From Candidatus Aenigmatarchaeota archaeon (lineage in GTDB: Archaea > EX4484-52), in the NCBI GenBank assembly GCA_023137195.1, contig JAGLPV010000032.1:1-35229 (forward strand): DNA of 35,229 nt. Direction: 5' to 3'. A program made the translations under genes and the position numbers. Below the pieces are notes generated by a model. That model was not told the DNA's origin. It searched no databases and worked only from the letters and a program-made list of their open reading frames with translations. Shown here in pieces: positions 10,045 to 19,457 of this stretch. Each line of letters starts with the position of its first letter. Within the stretch, counting starts at the first letter, position 1.

Positions 10045-13000
10045 TTAATTTCTCAATATTTCTTTCACAGTATCCTCAAGAGCTATTATTTTAGGATAAT
10101 ATGTAGCTAAATCCAATTCTTTTGATTCCTGTCCACATAATGTTCCGACATTCACCAGGCAATATCTTTGCTCTGCTATCCATTGACCATTTACTGGGTC
10201 CGAGGTACATTCGACTTCATTAGCATCATGCTCTTCATCATTTTCTACGCCAATCCTGCCAGGGATAATTGTTTCATTTAATATCCTGTTTAGTTCGTAA
10301 ATTAGCTCTAGTTTTTCAAAATCTTCTATTGTTTTGTCTGTTTTTCTTAAGATTTCTTCTGCCTTCTGCTGTGCTGTCGAAATATCTGAAACAAGTGTGT
10401 TTATTTGAGAGATATTTTCTGACACATCATCAGTTGGTATTTCAACACAGAATCTTTTGGAATTAGGTGCATTTATATAATACTGAGTACAGTTGGTGTC
10501 TGTGTAATCCACCCAGTTAAGCCATTCAGCTCGTTTGCCGAGTGCATTTGTTGCAAGACCGTATTTATTCCCAATAAATATTATGTGTTCTGGTTTTGTT
10601 GCTTTTCCTGCGGGCACTATATTTACTATTATGTTTGTAGGTATAATATTGAATATGGTGTAGCTCTCTATTGTGGATAAATTTTCAACATCAAAACCAT
10701 CTTTATGTCCGCTGCTCCAATGGTCGCAGTCAAAAAGAGAGTATTTATAAGTTTTATTTGACAGAAAATAGGCGTGGTAGGTATATTCAACCATCCCTTC
10801 TACTTTTTCTTTTAAATCTCTTGTTGTTTCTAATGGTATATTTATAGTTTCTGTTTCGCTTTTCTTTAGTCTTGCGTATTGGTCTATGGCTGAAGAAATC
10901 AATGCAGCATCATCAAGGAATTCATTGTCTATGCCTGAAAGGGAGGCTGCATCTGTATCTGCACGGGAAGCAAGATATGTTGCGATAGTTCCAATTTGTT
11001 TTAATTTATCCATATCTATTTTCAAATCTGATTCGATTTCAGGTCCATCCAACCCGGAATTGTAATCAAAGCAGTGTTTTTTATCATCCCACCAGTCTAG
11101 GTCTTTTATCCAGTCCTTTGCATTTTTTATATAGCCTCCGTCGCAGAGATAATAATAATCTCTTTGCTTATCACAGCTAAGCAGTTCGTATTTGTCTTCG
11201 TATGTTACTGCCTGTGGACATTGTTTGAATTCCCTTGCATCGGCAGACATTGAATTTATTACACTGAACTGTGTTGTTGATTTAAGAGCATAGCTGTAGT
11301 CTATATGTGCTTTAAATGTATATTCTGCCAGGTCTATCACTTTGCTTACTGCCTCTGGCTTCAGTTGTATGGGACAGGAATAAACATTGCCTATTTCTGT
11401 CGAGAAACATCTCTGGCTTGTCCCGTGTAGTTCAACCCAGCATTTCTGGTAGTCCTCTTCTTGTTCGCAGTTTGAAAAAGAGCACCCCTGCTGACCTGTA
11501 GCATCATATGTAAATATATTGAAGTCTAATGGTATGTAAACAAGAAAATTATTCATCCTGACCGTTCCTGTATCTAAATTTAATGGGGTGATTACAAATG
11601 TAAATTTGTTGTCAGAAGATATTGGCATAGGGGTCATTGTTTTCATTGACACAGAGATTGGACCTGAAGCAGAAGTTGTTTCCATATTCTCTCTTTTTAA
11701 TTTTCCTTCTTTTATGAGTTCATCGTATTTGGCTTTACTTGCAAATTTCATAGTCCCCAGAGTATCCATGTGATAATCGTACACTGCTTTTGAAATTACG
11801 GTAAACCCTCCTGTGCAGGAAGCAGGAGTCCTTATATTGAACTCAATATTGACCGGTTGTTTTGGAGCAATTTTGTCTATTGTTGATGCCCCGGACAGGC
11901 TTACTCTTGCGATATTCATTGGATTGTACCATCCCTCTTCTTCACCGAAAATACCTGACCATAAGTCTTTTAGTCCAGGTATTCTATGTTTCTGGTTTGG
12001 AATATAAACAGATATTCTTACATTTTCCGCTGCCTTTTCTCCATCATTTTCCAGGATGATGGAGCCACCCCCGGAATCCCCGGAATAATAAGTTGTGAGG
12101 TATGTTTTCATCTCTTTTATTTTTAATGCCTTGGAAGAGACATCTTCTGACTTGTCTGTGCCTTCTTTAAAGAAATAATCCTGATACCATTTCATTGGAT
12201 CGGTTAATAAAAGCATTGTGCCGTTGAGTCCTTTTTTGATTGGATCTAAAAACGGCATTAATTCATTGGAACCCTGGTTTACTTTCATATCTGTGAGGAA
12301 TGTTATCTGAGAGAATATTGGGAAGATTACGAAAGCTATGGTTAAAAAGACGAAAATGTTTGAGAAAAAAGCCGCTACTCGTCTCCATATAACGCCCTTC
12401 TCATCAAAAAGAGAAGTTAAAATCGCTTGGGAAAATATTAGTGTGAAAACAAAAACAGTTACTGCAAAAAGAAACCATACTGGGTTAGTTAAAAATTGTA
12501 GACCTATAATTTTAATAAATATAAATGCGGTAATGGAAAAACTAATGCCTCCAGATGGTTTAGAAACAACCATTTTTGATATAATCCATCCTAAAACACC
12601 AAATCCAAGAGAGAGCATAAAAGACAATCTTGCAAACTGCCAGAAATAAATAGTATACATTAAAAAGAAAACTAATGGTATGGTATGGTCGTGTTCTACA
12701 ACAGAAGCTACTTTATTGCCCAATACTTCATGTTTTTGCATCAATACATTAATTTTATCTTCCTGTCTTTGAGCAAAACGTTTCAACTTGTTTTTCACGC
12801 CTGTCCTTGCGATATGTTTTTCTGCATATTCTTTGTGATTTTCTTCACTTTTAAGAATTTTATCGATAGCTGCTTGTTTTTCTTCATCACTAAGGTGAGA
12901 AGATTCAGATATTTTTTTGATTTTTTCTTTAATTTTTTTCGCTCCGATTGTTTTTTTACTATATATATTTACTTCCTTATTTTGGATTCTTCTTGCTTGT

Positions 13001-13215
13001 ATTTTTTTCTCATAAGCAATCTGAGGTACTGCTTTTTTCAGCATTTTTTTTAAAACAAGTAAGTCCTTTGGATCTGCATTCCTTACAGGCTCCCAGTCAT
13101 GGGCACGATAGCTTAATAATTGTTCATAGAGAGCAGACCATCTTTTGACCACATTATGCATTTCTTCCTCGTCTTTTTCCTTCTGTTCCTCTGCATTTCT
13201 TTGGTCATCGCCCAT
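10045..13215 (-). CDS. Large multi-domain membrane protein of unknown function (1056 aa)
   Basis: Charged coiled N-terminus, cluster of about 5 TMs (roughly aa 180-310), then a long Cys-containing presumably extracellular region. No family recognised. Confidence 0.75.
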   Translation of the reverse strand: MGDDQRNAEEQKEKDEEEMHNVVKRWSALYEQLLSYRAHDWEPVRNADPKDLLVLKKMLKKAVPQIAYEKKIQARRIQNKEVNIYSKKTIGAKKIKEKIKKISESSHLSDEEKQAAIDKILKSEENHKEYAEKHIARTGVKNKLKRFAQRQEDKINVLMQKHEVLGNKVASVVEHDHTIPLVFFLMYTIYFWQFARLSFMLSLGFGVLGWIISKMVVSKPSGGISFSITAFIFIKIIGLQFLTNPVWFLFAVTVFVFTLIFSQAILTSLFDEKGVIWRRVAAFFSNIFVFLTIAFVIFPIFSQITFLTDMKVNQGSNELMPFLDPIKKGLNGTMLLLTDPMKWYQDYFFKEGTDKSEDVSSKALKIKEMKTYLTTYYSGDSGGGSIILENDGEKAAENVRISVYIPNQKHRIPGLKDLWSGIFGEEEGWYNPMNIARVSLSGASTIDKIAPKQPVNIEFNIRTPASCTGGFTVISKAVYDYHMDTLGTMKFASKAKYDELIKEGKLKRENMETTSASGPISVSMKTMTPMPISSDNKFTFVITPLNLDTGTVRMNNFLVYIPLDFNIFTYDATGQQGCSFSNCEQEEDYQKCWVELHGTSQRCFSTEIGNVYSCPIQLKPEAVSKVIDLAEYTFKAHIDYSYALKSTTQFSVINSMSADAREFKQCPQAVTYEDKYELLSCDKQRDYYYLCDGGYIKNAKDWIKDLDWWDDKKHCFDYNSGLDGPEIESDLKIDMDKLKQIGTIATYLASRADTDAASLSGIDNEFLDDAALISSAIDQYARLKKSETETINIPLETTRDLKEKVEGMVEYTYHAYFLSNKTYKYSLFDCDHWSSGHKDGFDVENLSTIESYTIFNIIPTNIIVNIVPAGKATKPEHIIFIGNKYGLATNALGKRAEWLNWVDYTDTNCTQYYINAPNSKRFCVEIPTDDVSENISQINTLVSDISTAQQKAEEILRKTDKTIEDFEKLELIYELNRILNETIIPGRIGVENDEEHDANEVECTSDPVNGQWIAEQRYCLVNVGTLCGQESKELDLATYYPKIIALEDTVKEILRN

Positions 13216-13290
13216 AGTTATAGAAATATTTGTTTATTACATTTATATAGTTTTCAAGAAATAAAATAATAAAATATTGATATTATACTA

Positions 13291-14565
13291 CTAAGAATTT
13301 GCATTGTTTCGACATAATTTTTTAAGTTGCTTTTTTTCTCTTTTCCTTTTTTCATTATTATCTATTTCTATTCTTTCTTTTTGTTTATATATTTCCTTCA
13401 AGCAAACTTCCTCTAAACCTTTTAGACACAAATAATCTTTGTCATGTAAATAAAAATCAATAGTTGTCTTAAACAATCCAATATAGATTTCGTCTTTATC
13501 TAAATTTAAACTTTTTAAATTCTGAATGACATTTTTCATGGTTTTTCTGTAAATAAGTATTCGTTGGCGCAATTTTCTTGTTTTAAGAAGTTGTGCTCCA
13601 TCATTTACCAGCCAGATAATTACAGGAATATATGCAATTGTATTTTCAACAACCCTTTCTTTTTTTCTATCCATCTCGATTTTATTTGTCAAAATCTCTT
13701 TCATTGTTTTATATGGCTCGAGTTCAAAAACACTGGCGATATTATTTATGACCATTGTTATTCTTTCTAAACCAAAGCCCCCTGCTATTGGCCTTGGATT
13801 CAAATGAAGTAAAAATTTATTGCCATTTAGTTTGTCTTCAAAATTTTTTTGTGGTAGATTTAATTTTAAAGCAACTGTTTTTTTGAAATAGTCTTCTTTT
13901 ACAAAAACACCAATTTCTATCTTCTTATTCTTTATTTTATAATAAGGTTCTGATCTTACACCGGAAAAATTCTCTCTTGCATTAAGCACAATGCTATCTA
14001 GTCCAGATGGATCTACTCTGTCTATTTCACCACATGCAATTAGCTGATTATTTTTTATCCCTTGTTTTTTCCATGCATTTTTTGCTTCTTCATCGGACGG
14101 TATATAAATGCCTTCTTTTTGCATTTTTTTAAATTCCATCCCCTGACATGCTTTAGTTACATCAGATTTTAAATTAATTCCTTTCCCATATACTTTTCCA
14201 CCTTTCCAATATGCAATTTGAAGTTTATTTAAATTCAAACCACATTCTTCAAAAAAAGCAAAATTGTCAGCAATGACTTTTTCTCTAGGATACATATTCC
14301 AAGTAAGGTCTAAAAGCATCCAAAAAAACGGAAGATGTGTTTTATCAGGAGTATCAAAATGCCTGAAACATCTTTGACACACAGCATGCCCTTCCTTGTT
14401 AAAAGGAGTTTTATTTAATTTTTCATTAAACCAGTTAACGCCTCCGCTAATAGTAAAACAATGAGGAAAAACCGAATCAACCAATTTGTCCGGTTGTCGA
14501 ATAGACCATCCTCTTTTTTTCATAAATTTCAAATATTTTTTCTTGACTTGAATTGTGTTTATCAT
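13291..14565 (-). CDS. Stand-alone AlaRS-like class II synthetase paralogue (catalytic core plus helical domain, no editing or C-Ala domain)
   Basis: 'FTISGGVNWF...AVCQRCFRHFD...THLPFFWMLLDLTWN' aligns with AlaRS 'FTIASIADFQ...ISQPCIRLND...RHLTTFEMMAHHAFN' (motif 2 area); motif 3 'GGFGLERITMV'; 'VVENTIAYIPVIIWLVNDGAQLLKTRKLRQRILIYRKTMKN' aligns with AlaRS '[34 protein letters not shown]'. Ends at 424 aa. Confidence 0.72.
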   Translation of the reverse strand: MINTIQVKKKYLKFMKKRGWSIRQPDKLVDSVFPHCFTISGGVNWFNEKLNKTPFNKEGHAVCQRCFRHFDTPDKTHLPFFWMLLDLTWNMYPREKVIADNFAFFEECGLNLNKLQIAYWKGGKVYGKGINLKSDVTKACQGMEFKKMQKEGIYIPSDEEAKNAWKKQGIKNNQLIACGEIDRVDPSGLDSIVLNARENFSGVRSEPYYKIKNKKIEIGVFVKEDYFKKTVALKLNLPQKNFEDKLNGNKFLLHLNPRPIAGGFGLERITMVINNIASVFELEPYKTMKEILTNKIEMDRKKERVVENTIAYIPVIIWLVNDGAQLLKTRKLRQRILIYRKTMKNVIQNLKSLNLDKDEIYIGLFKTTIDFYLHDKDYLCLKGLEEVCLKEIYKQKERIEIDNNEKRKREKKQLKKLCRNNANS

Positions 14566-14603
14566 ATTATTATCTTACAATTATTTAAGAGTAATTTCAT
14601 ACA

Positions 14604-14675
14604 TTATTTTTGTTTTCCGTAATGTTGCCTAAAATCTCTGCTTTTAATTTGCCTCTTTATATTTTCTTTTACCAT
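14604..14675 (-). CDS. Candidate leader-type small ORF upstream of the AlaRS-like gene (MVKENIKRQIKSRDFRQHYGKQK)
   Basis: ATG preceded by TGGAGC on the minus strand; 23 codons; just upstream of the 13291-14565 gene. Too short for coding statistics. Confidence 0.2.
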   Translation of the reverse strand: MVKENIKRQIKSRDFRQHYGKQK

Positions 14676-14797
14676 GCTCCAGTAGTAACTTTATTATATA
14701 ATAAATAACAGAAAAACATATAAGCGTTAAATACAATGTATCTCCTAAAAAATTAAAAAATAACAAACCTTTTTATCCAAAAGTAGAAAACCGGATT

Positions 14798-14914
14798 TTA
14801 TTTCTTCGACACTTTGCCCATTTGCAGTTTTTTGTAATGCTTGATAAATTTGTCTGATTTTTTGATTATCTCTTCAATGAGTTTTTCATCTTTTTTCTTT
14901 TTGTTTTTAGGCAT
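14798..14914 (-). CDS. Candidate small basic protein, 38 aa (MPKNKKKKDEKLIEEIIKKSDKFIKHYKKLQMGKVSKK)
   Basis: Open frame in the otherwise empty interval downstream of the GluRS gene; amphipathic helical sequence rather than random. Below the ORF-track length cutoff. Confidence 0.4.
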   Translation of the reverse strand: MPKNKKKKDEKLIEEIIKKSDKFIKHYKKLQMGKVSKK

Positions 14915-15016
14915 AGACAAATATATTGATTAAATATTTAAGCGTTAATCAACCTTTTCCACAGGAGCACATATTTTATTTAAATTCTTCATTTAAGAAA
15001 AAATAATTTAGTTTCC

Positions 15017-16708
15017 TTACCTGTGCCCAAAATAAGCGCAAATATATTCTCCTTTCTTAACTAGATTCACAAATCCAACCCGCTCAAACTGGACAACCCC
15101 TTTTTCTTTAACCGCATTTTTCTCCATCCATCCCGAAAAAAGAGTATTCTTCTCATCAAGAAAAGATATTGGCACTGAATCCTTTTCACAGAGCCAGTGT
15201 ATAATCTGCATGCCTTTTTCTATTTCCCTACCACAATAGGATGCACTAATTAAATCTTTCTCAATTGCCTTTATTTTGACATTAAATAGCCCCTTAAGTC
15301 TTATTGTAATATCTTTTTTTTTCGCATTTTCAAGCAATTTCAAATCATCTGAAGTCAAAGAAACAGTTTCATCAAAATTAAGAGTCCTGTCTCCTCTCTT
15401 TTGGTCTTCCGGGTGCAAAGGTATTTTCACTGTTTTTATTTTTGGTGCATCTGTAATCTTCATCTTAATTGGATTTTTCACAAAAAAATACCTGTTTTTC
15501 TCCTCAACATATTTCTTGTTCATCGCATAAAGAATATCCAAAGATACATTGATGTCGCTTCTCTTCATCCCGTTGCTCATCACAAAGTCCACAACAGAGC
15601 GGGAATCTATCCCTCTTTTTGCCAAAGACTTTATGCTGTATGTTCTGGGATCTTCCCACGATACAAGTTTTCCTTCACCAATCAATTCAGATATTTTAGA
15701 TGTACTCTTCACTCCTTCAATCAAAAACTTTCCGGTAACTATATTTTGAGGCAATTTCCAGCCAAGATAATCATGCAAAAATTTATGCTTTTCTTCCCTG
15801 CCTAAAAAATCTATGCCTCTTATAACCTGTGTGACCCCGTCAAGGTGGTCCTGTACGGGAGATGCAAAATCATACAATGGCCATACTCTTGTATCTTTTA
15901 AATATGGGTGATTATTGTCTTTTTCCTCTATTATTCGAAAAATGGGAAAATCCCTCATTGCAGGATTCTTGTGCTTTATGTCTGTCTTCAATACAAGCAC
16001 AGCCTCTCCGCTTTTGTAGCCGGAAAACATTTTATCCCATCTTTCCTTATGGATGGATGATGGTTTATCCCTGCACGGGCATGCGATTTTCTTGTTTTTC
16101 AGCTCCCTGAACTTATCCATACATGTGCACACATAAGCATGATTTTTTTCAATAAGTTTTCCTGCCAACTCATAATAAATGTCGAATTTTGTCGACTGCC
16201 TGTAAACAAGGTCCGGCTTTATTCCGAGGTAGCTGATGTCTCTTTTTATCCAGTCGTAAGCTTCTTTTAACGGCACTTTTATCCTAGGATCTGTGTCCTC
16301 GAAACGCAGAATGTATTTTCCCTTGTATTTCTTCACATAATGCCAGTTAAGAAGAGCAATACGGCAATGCCCTAATGACAGAGGACCGTTCGGGTTCGGG
16401 GCAAATCGCATAACTACTTTGCCTTCATGCGCATCTATTAAATCAGGAAATTCTTTTTTTTCTTTTACCTGTTTTTTTTCTATTCTCAGGTTTTTTTCTT
16501 CAGCCATTTTTTGCTGTTCTTCAAAAGACAGGTTATTGATATAATCTGCGCATTCGTTCGCTGTTTTGCTTGTGCCTTTAAAATCTTTCCTGCATTCAGG
16601 AATACTTGCCATTGCAGAATTTAATACGGCCTTGTTGTTTGCAGTTCCTTTAAATCTCAATGCATTTTCAAGAGCAATCAAAATGATTTTTTCTTTTAGA
16701 TTAGACAT
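15017..16708 (-). CDS. gltX: Glutamyl-tRNA synthetase (archaeal/eukaryotic GlnRS-like type)
   Basis: RFAPNPNGPLSLGHCR (HIGH region), RFEDTDPR, KSTSKISELI (KMSKS-like), C-terminal beta-barrel region, N-terminal archaeal extension. Confidence 0.93.
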   Translation of the reverse strand: MSNLKEKIILIALENALRFKGTANNKAVLNSAMASIPECRKDFKGTSKTANECADYINNLSFEEQQKMAEEKNLRIEKKQVKEKKEFPDLIDAHEGKVVMRFAPNPNGPLSLGHCRIALLNWHYVKKYKGKYILRFEDTDPRIKVPLKEAYDWIKRDISYLGIKPDLVYRQSTKFDIYYELAGKLIEKNHAYVCTCMDKFRELKNKKIACPCRDKPSSIHKERWDKMFSGYKSGEAVLVLKTDIKHKNPAMRDFPIFRIIEEKDNNHPYLKDTRVWPLYDFASPVQDHLDGVTQVIRGIDFLGREEKHKFLHDYLGWKLPQNIVTGKFLIEGVKSTSKISELIGEGKLVSWEDPRTYSIKSLAKRGIDSRSVVDFVMSNGMKRSDINVSLDILYAMNKKYVEEKNRYFFVKNPIKMKITDAPKIKTVKIPLHPEDQKRGDRTLNFDETVSLTSDDLKLLENAKKKDITIRLKGLFNVKIKAIEKDLISASYCGREIEKGMQIIHWLCEKDSVPISFLDEKNTLFSGWMEKNAVKEKGVVQFERVGFVNLVKKGEYICAYFGHR

Positions 16709-16757
16709 AGTTGATTAAAAGAGAATTATATTTAAATATGTTGAGAATTATGTTTTT

Positions 16758-17252
16758 TTATCCAAACCAATCAACACAATCTTTTATTGATTTCAAAAAA
16801 CTTTTCTGGTTCCTGTCTAACTCTTCAATCAATTCTTCTTTAGAGAACCATTTTATTGCTTCAACTTCTTCCTTTTGAATTTTAAAATCTTCTATTTTTC
16901 TATCAATTGTTGCCGTGTACCATTGGCAAAAATAATTATACTTTGTCTTAACCCTTGCTTTGTGAGCTTTCTTAAATAGACGCTTCTTTAATCCGAGTTC
17001 TTCTTCAGCTTCTTTTTTTATATTAGAGTCGTATGTTTCTCCTTCCTCAACTGTTCCTGCAACGGCAGGTCCCCATTTCCCGGGACTGTGCTTTTTTGAA
17101 AAAGATCTTTGAGCTAAAAGACTTTCACCATTGGAATTTTTAATCCATAATGCAGAAACGCGGTAAATCTCTTCTCTGTTTAACTTGATTCTTTCCTTGC
17201 AGTTGATTATCCTGTCCTTCTCATCGACAATAATTATTTTTGCATCAACCAT
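16758..17252 (-). CDS. Nudix hydrolase (IDI/YfcD-like subgroup)
   Basis: Nudix box GTVEEGETYDSNIKKEAEEELGL preceded by 'SLLAQRSFSKKHSPGKWGPAVAG'. Confidence 0.87.
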   Translation of the reverse strand: MVDAKIIIVDEKDRIINCKERIKLNREEIYRVSALWIKNSNGESLLAQRSFSKKHSPGKWGPAVAGTVEEGETYDSNIKKEAEEELGLKKRLFKKAHKARVKTKYNYFCQWYTATIDRKIEDFKIQKEEVEAIKWFSKEELIEELDRNQKSFLKSIKDCVDWFG

Positions 17253-17463
17253 AGGATTACTAAAATTTTAAAATTATAAATTTATGGAAGGAAAACGCAC
17301 CATGGGTCGTATAACAAAAAGACTATTTTCTGGGAGTTGTCTTTTTGTATAATCTGTAAGCAAGAAGAGCAATTATTAAAACAGCAAATATCATTGCCGC
17401 CAAGAAAAAAATCGTTTAGAAAAACCAACCAAAACTTAATAATAATATTCCCTCCTTTGTTTC

Positions 17464-18507
17464 ATGAAGAAAAAATACTTTGCAGTCATACCGGGAAGCT
17501 TTTGCCCCCCTACAACAGGACACCTAAGCATCGTAAAAGAGGCAAGCGAAATATTTGACAAAGTAAATATTGTCTGTTCCAGAAACAGGTATAAAAAAGA
17601 TTACTGGTTCAGCCAGGAAGAATGCGCCGCAATGTGGCAGTCTATGGATTTGCCAAAGAATGCAAACGTATACACATTTGGGAAAATAAAAAAAATGTTT
17701 TCTCTCCCGTTCAAGGACTTTATTGTAATAAGAGGCATAAGAGACATAAAAAATATGCATGAAGAAAAAAGATCATTGCTGATAAGTCTGGAAGAATTCG
17801 GCGTCGATAAGTTTTTCTTTATCTTCGGAAAAGAGAAGCATAAAGACATATCTTCTGCTAAACTCCGGTACATGGCAGAATACATGGACTTAATTGGCAT
17901 GAAAGAGAAAACAAGCCCTCTTGTGATTTCATACCTGCTTGAAAAAGCTTTGAACATCAAAAAACTCTTTATCGTTTCCGGCAAGACGGGTTCGGGAAAA
18001 ACAAGGATTATAAATGAACTGTCAAAAAAACATCCGGTTGAATACATTGATGTAGATGAATTGGTAAGGGAATTGCATCCTATTGTCAAAGAACATTTCA
18101 ATGCAGATGATGTATTGTCTTTGGTAAAATCCAGACCGGATGAAGTAGCAGATTTTCTGGAGATTCCTTTGATTGAAAAAATACAGGAAAAACTAATAAA
18201 TTTGAAAAAATCAGGCCGACTGGACAAAGATACAATTTTGATGATAGAATGCGCCTATGGACTTAAATACAAAATATTCAAATACCTCGGCGGGAGGATT
18301 TTATACATAGACTCGTCCGAACTAAAGAAAAGAATAATTGAAAGAAAAACACCACAGCACATGGAATTTATCAACAAAATCCCGGGACTGAACAAGAGCA
18401 AAAAAATATGCTCCTCAAACAAACTTAATTTGATTGTCTTTAATAATGATGAGGAAATTGAAGAGGGAAAAATTGAAGAGCTTTATTTGGAATTAAAGGG
18501 ACAATAG
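17464..18507 (+). CDS. CoaD-like phosphopantetheine adenylyltransferase fused to CoaE-like dephospho-CoA kinase domain
   Basis: N-terminal 'IPGSFCPPTTGHLSIVKEASEIFDKVNIVCSRN' (TxGH), 'FIVIRGIRDIKNMHEE', 'ISSAKLR' (ISSTxxR-like); C-terminal P-loop 'VSGKTGSGKTR', 'YIDVDELVRELH' (CoaE DADxIAR-like), C-terminal 'SNKLNLIVFNND'. Confidence 0.78.
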   Translation: MKKKYFAVIPGSFCPPTTGHLSIVKEASEIFDKVNIVCSRNRYKKDYWFSQEECAAMWQSMDLPKNANVYTFGKIKKMFSLPFKDFIVIRGIRDIKNMHEEKRSLLISLEEFGVDKFFFIFGKEKHKDISSAKLRYMAEYMDLIGMKEKTSPLVISYLLEKALNIKKLFIVSGKTGSGKTRIINELSKKHPVEYIDVDELVRELHPIVKEHFNADDVLSLVKSRPDEVADFLEIPLIEKIQEKLINLKKSGRLDKDTILMIECAYGLKYKIFKYLGGRILYIDSSELKKRIIERKTPQHMEFINKIPGLNKSKKICSSNKLNLIVFNNDEEIEEGKIEELYLELKGQ

Positions 18508-19419
18508 ATTGCATGTCTTTTGCACATTGCCGCCGGTAAGATTCAAAATATCCTTTATATATTTTATAATCTCAACCACATTATACTGGAAAATGTCATC
18601 CCTGACTTCAAAATCATTTATCCATTCATCTGCTTTTTTATACAGCTTGTCTGCTTCAGCGCAGTCATTTTTTAAAAAAGCAAAAACAGCCGCCTTGTTG
18701 AAAGCAAAAATCTCATCAATCAAGGTTGCCTGCTTGTCAGCAAAAGGCTTTTTCAGCTCTGAAAGAAAGATGATTAAATCCCCGATTCTTTCTAATTTTT
18801 CGGCAGCCATCCTCAAATCCATATATCTTGTAAGGGATTCTTCTTCCTTCAAAAAATTCCAGTTTGAAAAATGCTTTCTTACATCCCTTATGAGAATAAA
18901 ATAAAAGGCAGACAACCGCTTGTCTGTCTCTTTTAATTCAGATTTTAATCTTTCTTTTTGCCGGGCATCAGAGGCGGAAAAAATCTCTTTTAATTTGTCA
19001 TACATGTTGCCTGTCAGGAAAAATATTCTCCTGAAGCATTTTTTCGGCGTGATTGTGTCGATGTCATAATTATTTACCTCTATGTGATGCTGGTCTTCCT
19101 CTATTATTTCCACGTTGATGAATTGCTCTAGGTAGTTGTGTATCTTTCTTGCCTGATTTTGGTTTTTTATCCGGATTGTAATAAAATCATATCCATATAG
19201 GTACAGCCTGAAAAAATCACGCTCGAATGATTCTTCATTGTAGAGGATTCCTTTTTGCGGGTGTTTTTTAGCGTGTTTTTGTCCTGAAAGCAAAAGCGTC
19301 CCGCTGGAGAGAACATCGTAATAAATCTTATCTCCCTTGCCTAGTTTGAATGTTTTTATCCATTCTATTGGTAGGGACACCAGATAAGAATTGCTTATTT
19401 TTTGTATTTTTCTTTCCAT
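18493..19419 (-). CDS. AbrB/SpoVT-type DNA-binding domain plus PhoU-like domain protein
   Basis: N-terminal 'MERKIQKISNSYLVSLPIEWIKTFKLGKGDKIYYDVLSSGTLLLS' swapped-hairpin AbrB pattern; helical PhoU-like C-terminus typical of archaeal PhoU homologues. Confidence 0.8.
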   Translation of the reverse strand: MERKIQKISNSYLVSLPIEWIKTFKLGKGDKIYYDVLSSGTLLLSGQKHAKKHPQKGILYNEESFERDFFRLYLYGYDFITIRIKNQNQARKIHNYLEQFINVEIIEEDQHHIEVNNYDIDTITPKKCFRRIFFLTGNMYDKLKEIFSASDARQKERLKSELKETDKRLSAFYFILIRDVRKHFSNWNFLKEEESLTRYMDLRMAAEKLERIGDLIIFLSELKKPFADKQATLIDEIFAFNKAAVFAFLKNDCAEADKLYKKADEWINDFEVRDDIFQYNVVEIIKYIKDILNLTGGNVQKTCNLLSL

Positions 19420-19430
19420 ATTAACACATA

Positions 19431-19457
19431 TTTAAACTAATTTAAACTATTTAAATA
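19431..19457. promoter_or_regulatory. Near-tandem 10-bp repeats TTTAAACTAA TTTAAACTAT TTAAATAT in divergent promoter
   Basis: Two copies of TTTAAACTAW in phase plus a partial third, lying between the divergent AbrB-PhoU and PanK-like genes. Confidence 0.45.

Noticed and set aside
12685-13053. 122-aa plus-strand Phe-rich ORF antisense to the 1056-aa protein
   Set aside because: Composition artefact of AT-rich antisense; no start signal or family motif.
15401-15805. 134-aa plus-strand ORF antisense to gltX
   Set aside because: Fully inside a gene with convincing GluRS motifs.
16758-17252. Nudix protein as part of the CoA module (CoA pyrophosphatase)
   Set aside because: The sequence lacks an obvious NUDT7/CoA-type extra motif and looks closer to IDI/YfcD-type Nudix; adjacency alone is insufficient.
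17323-17394. 23-codon minus-strand ORF (MIFAVLIIALLAYRLYKKTTPRK)
   Set aside because: Resembles a single-TM microprotein but has no convincing SD or promoter; too short to separate from chance.
17601-18227. 208-aa minus-strand ORF inside the CoaD-CoaE gene
   Set aside because: Antisense shadow ORF: Ser/Phe-rich low-complexity translation typical of the reverse of Lys/Glu-rich coding sequence; the sense frame has clear enzyme motifs.
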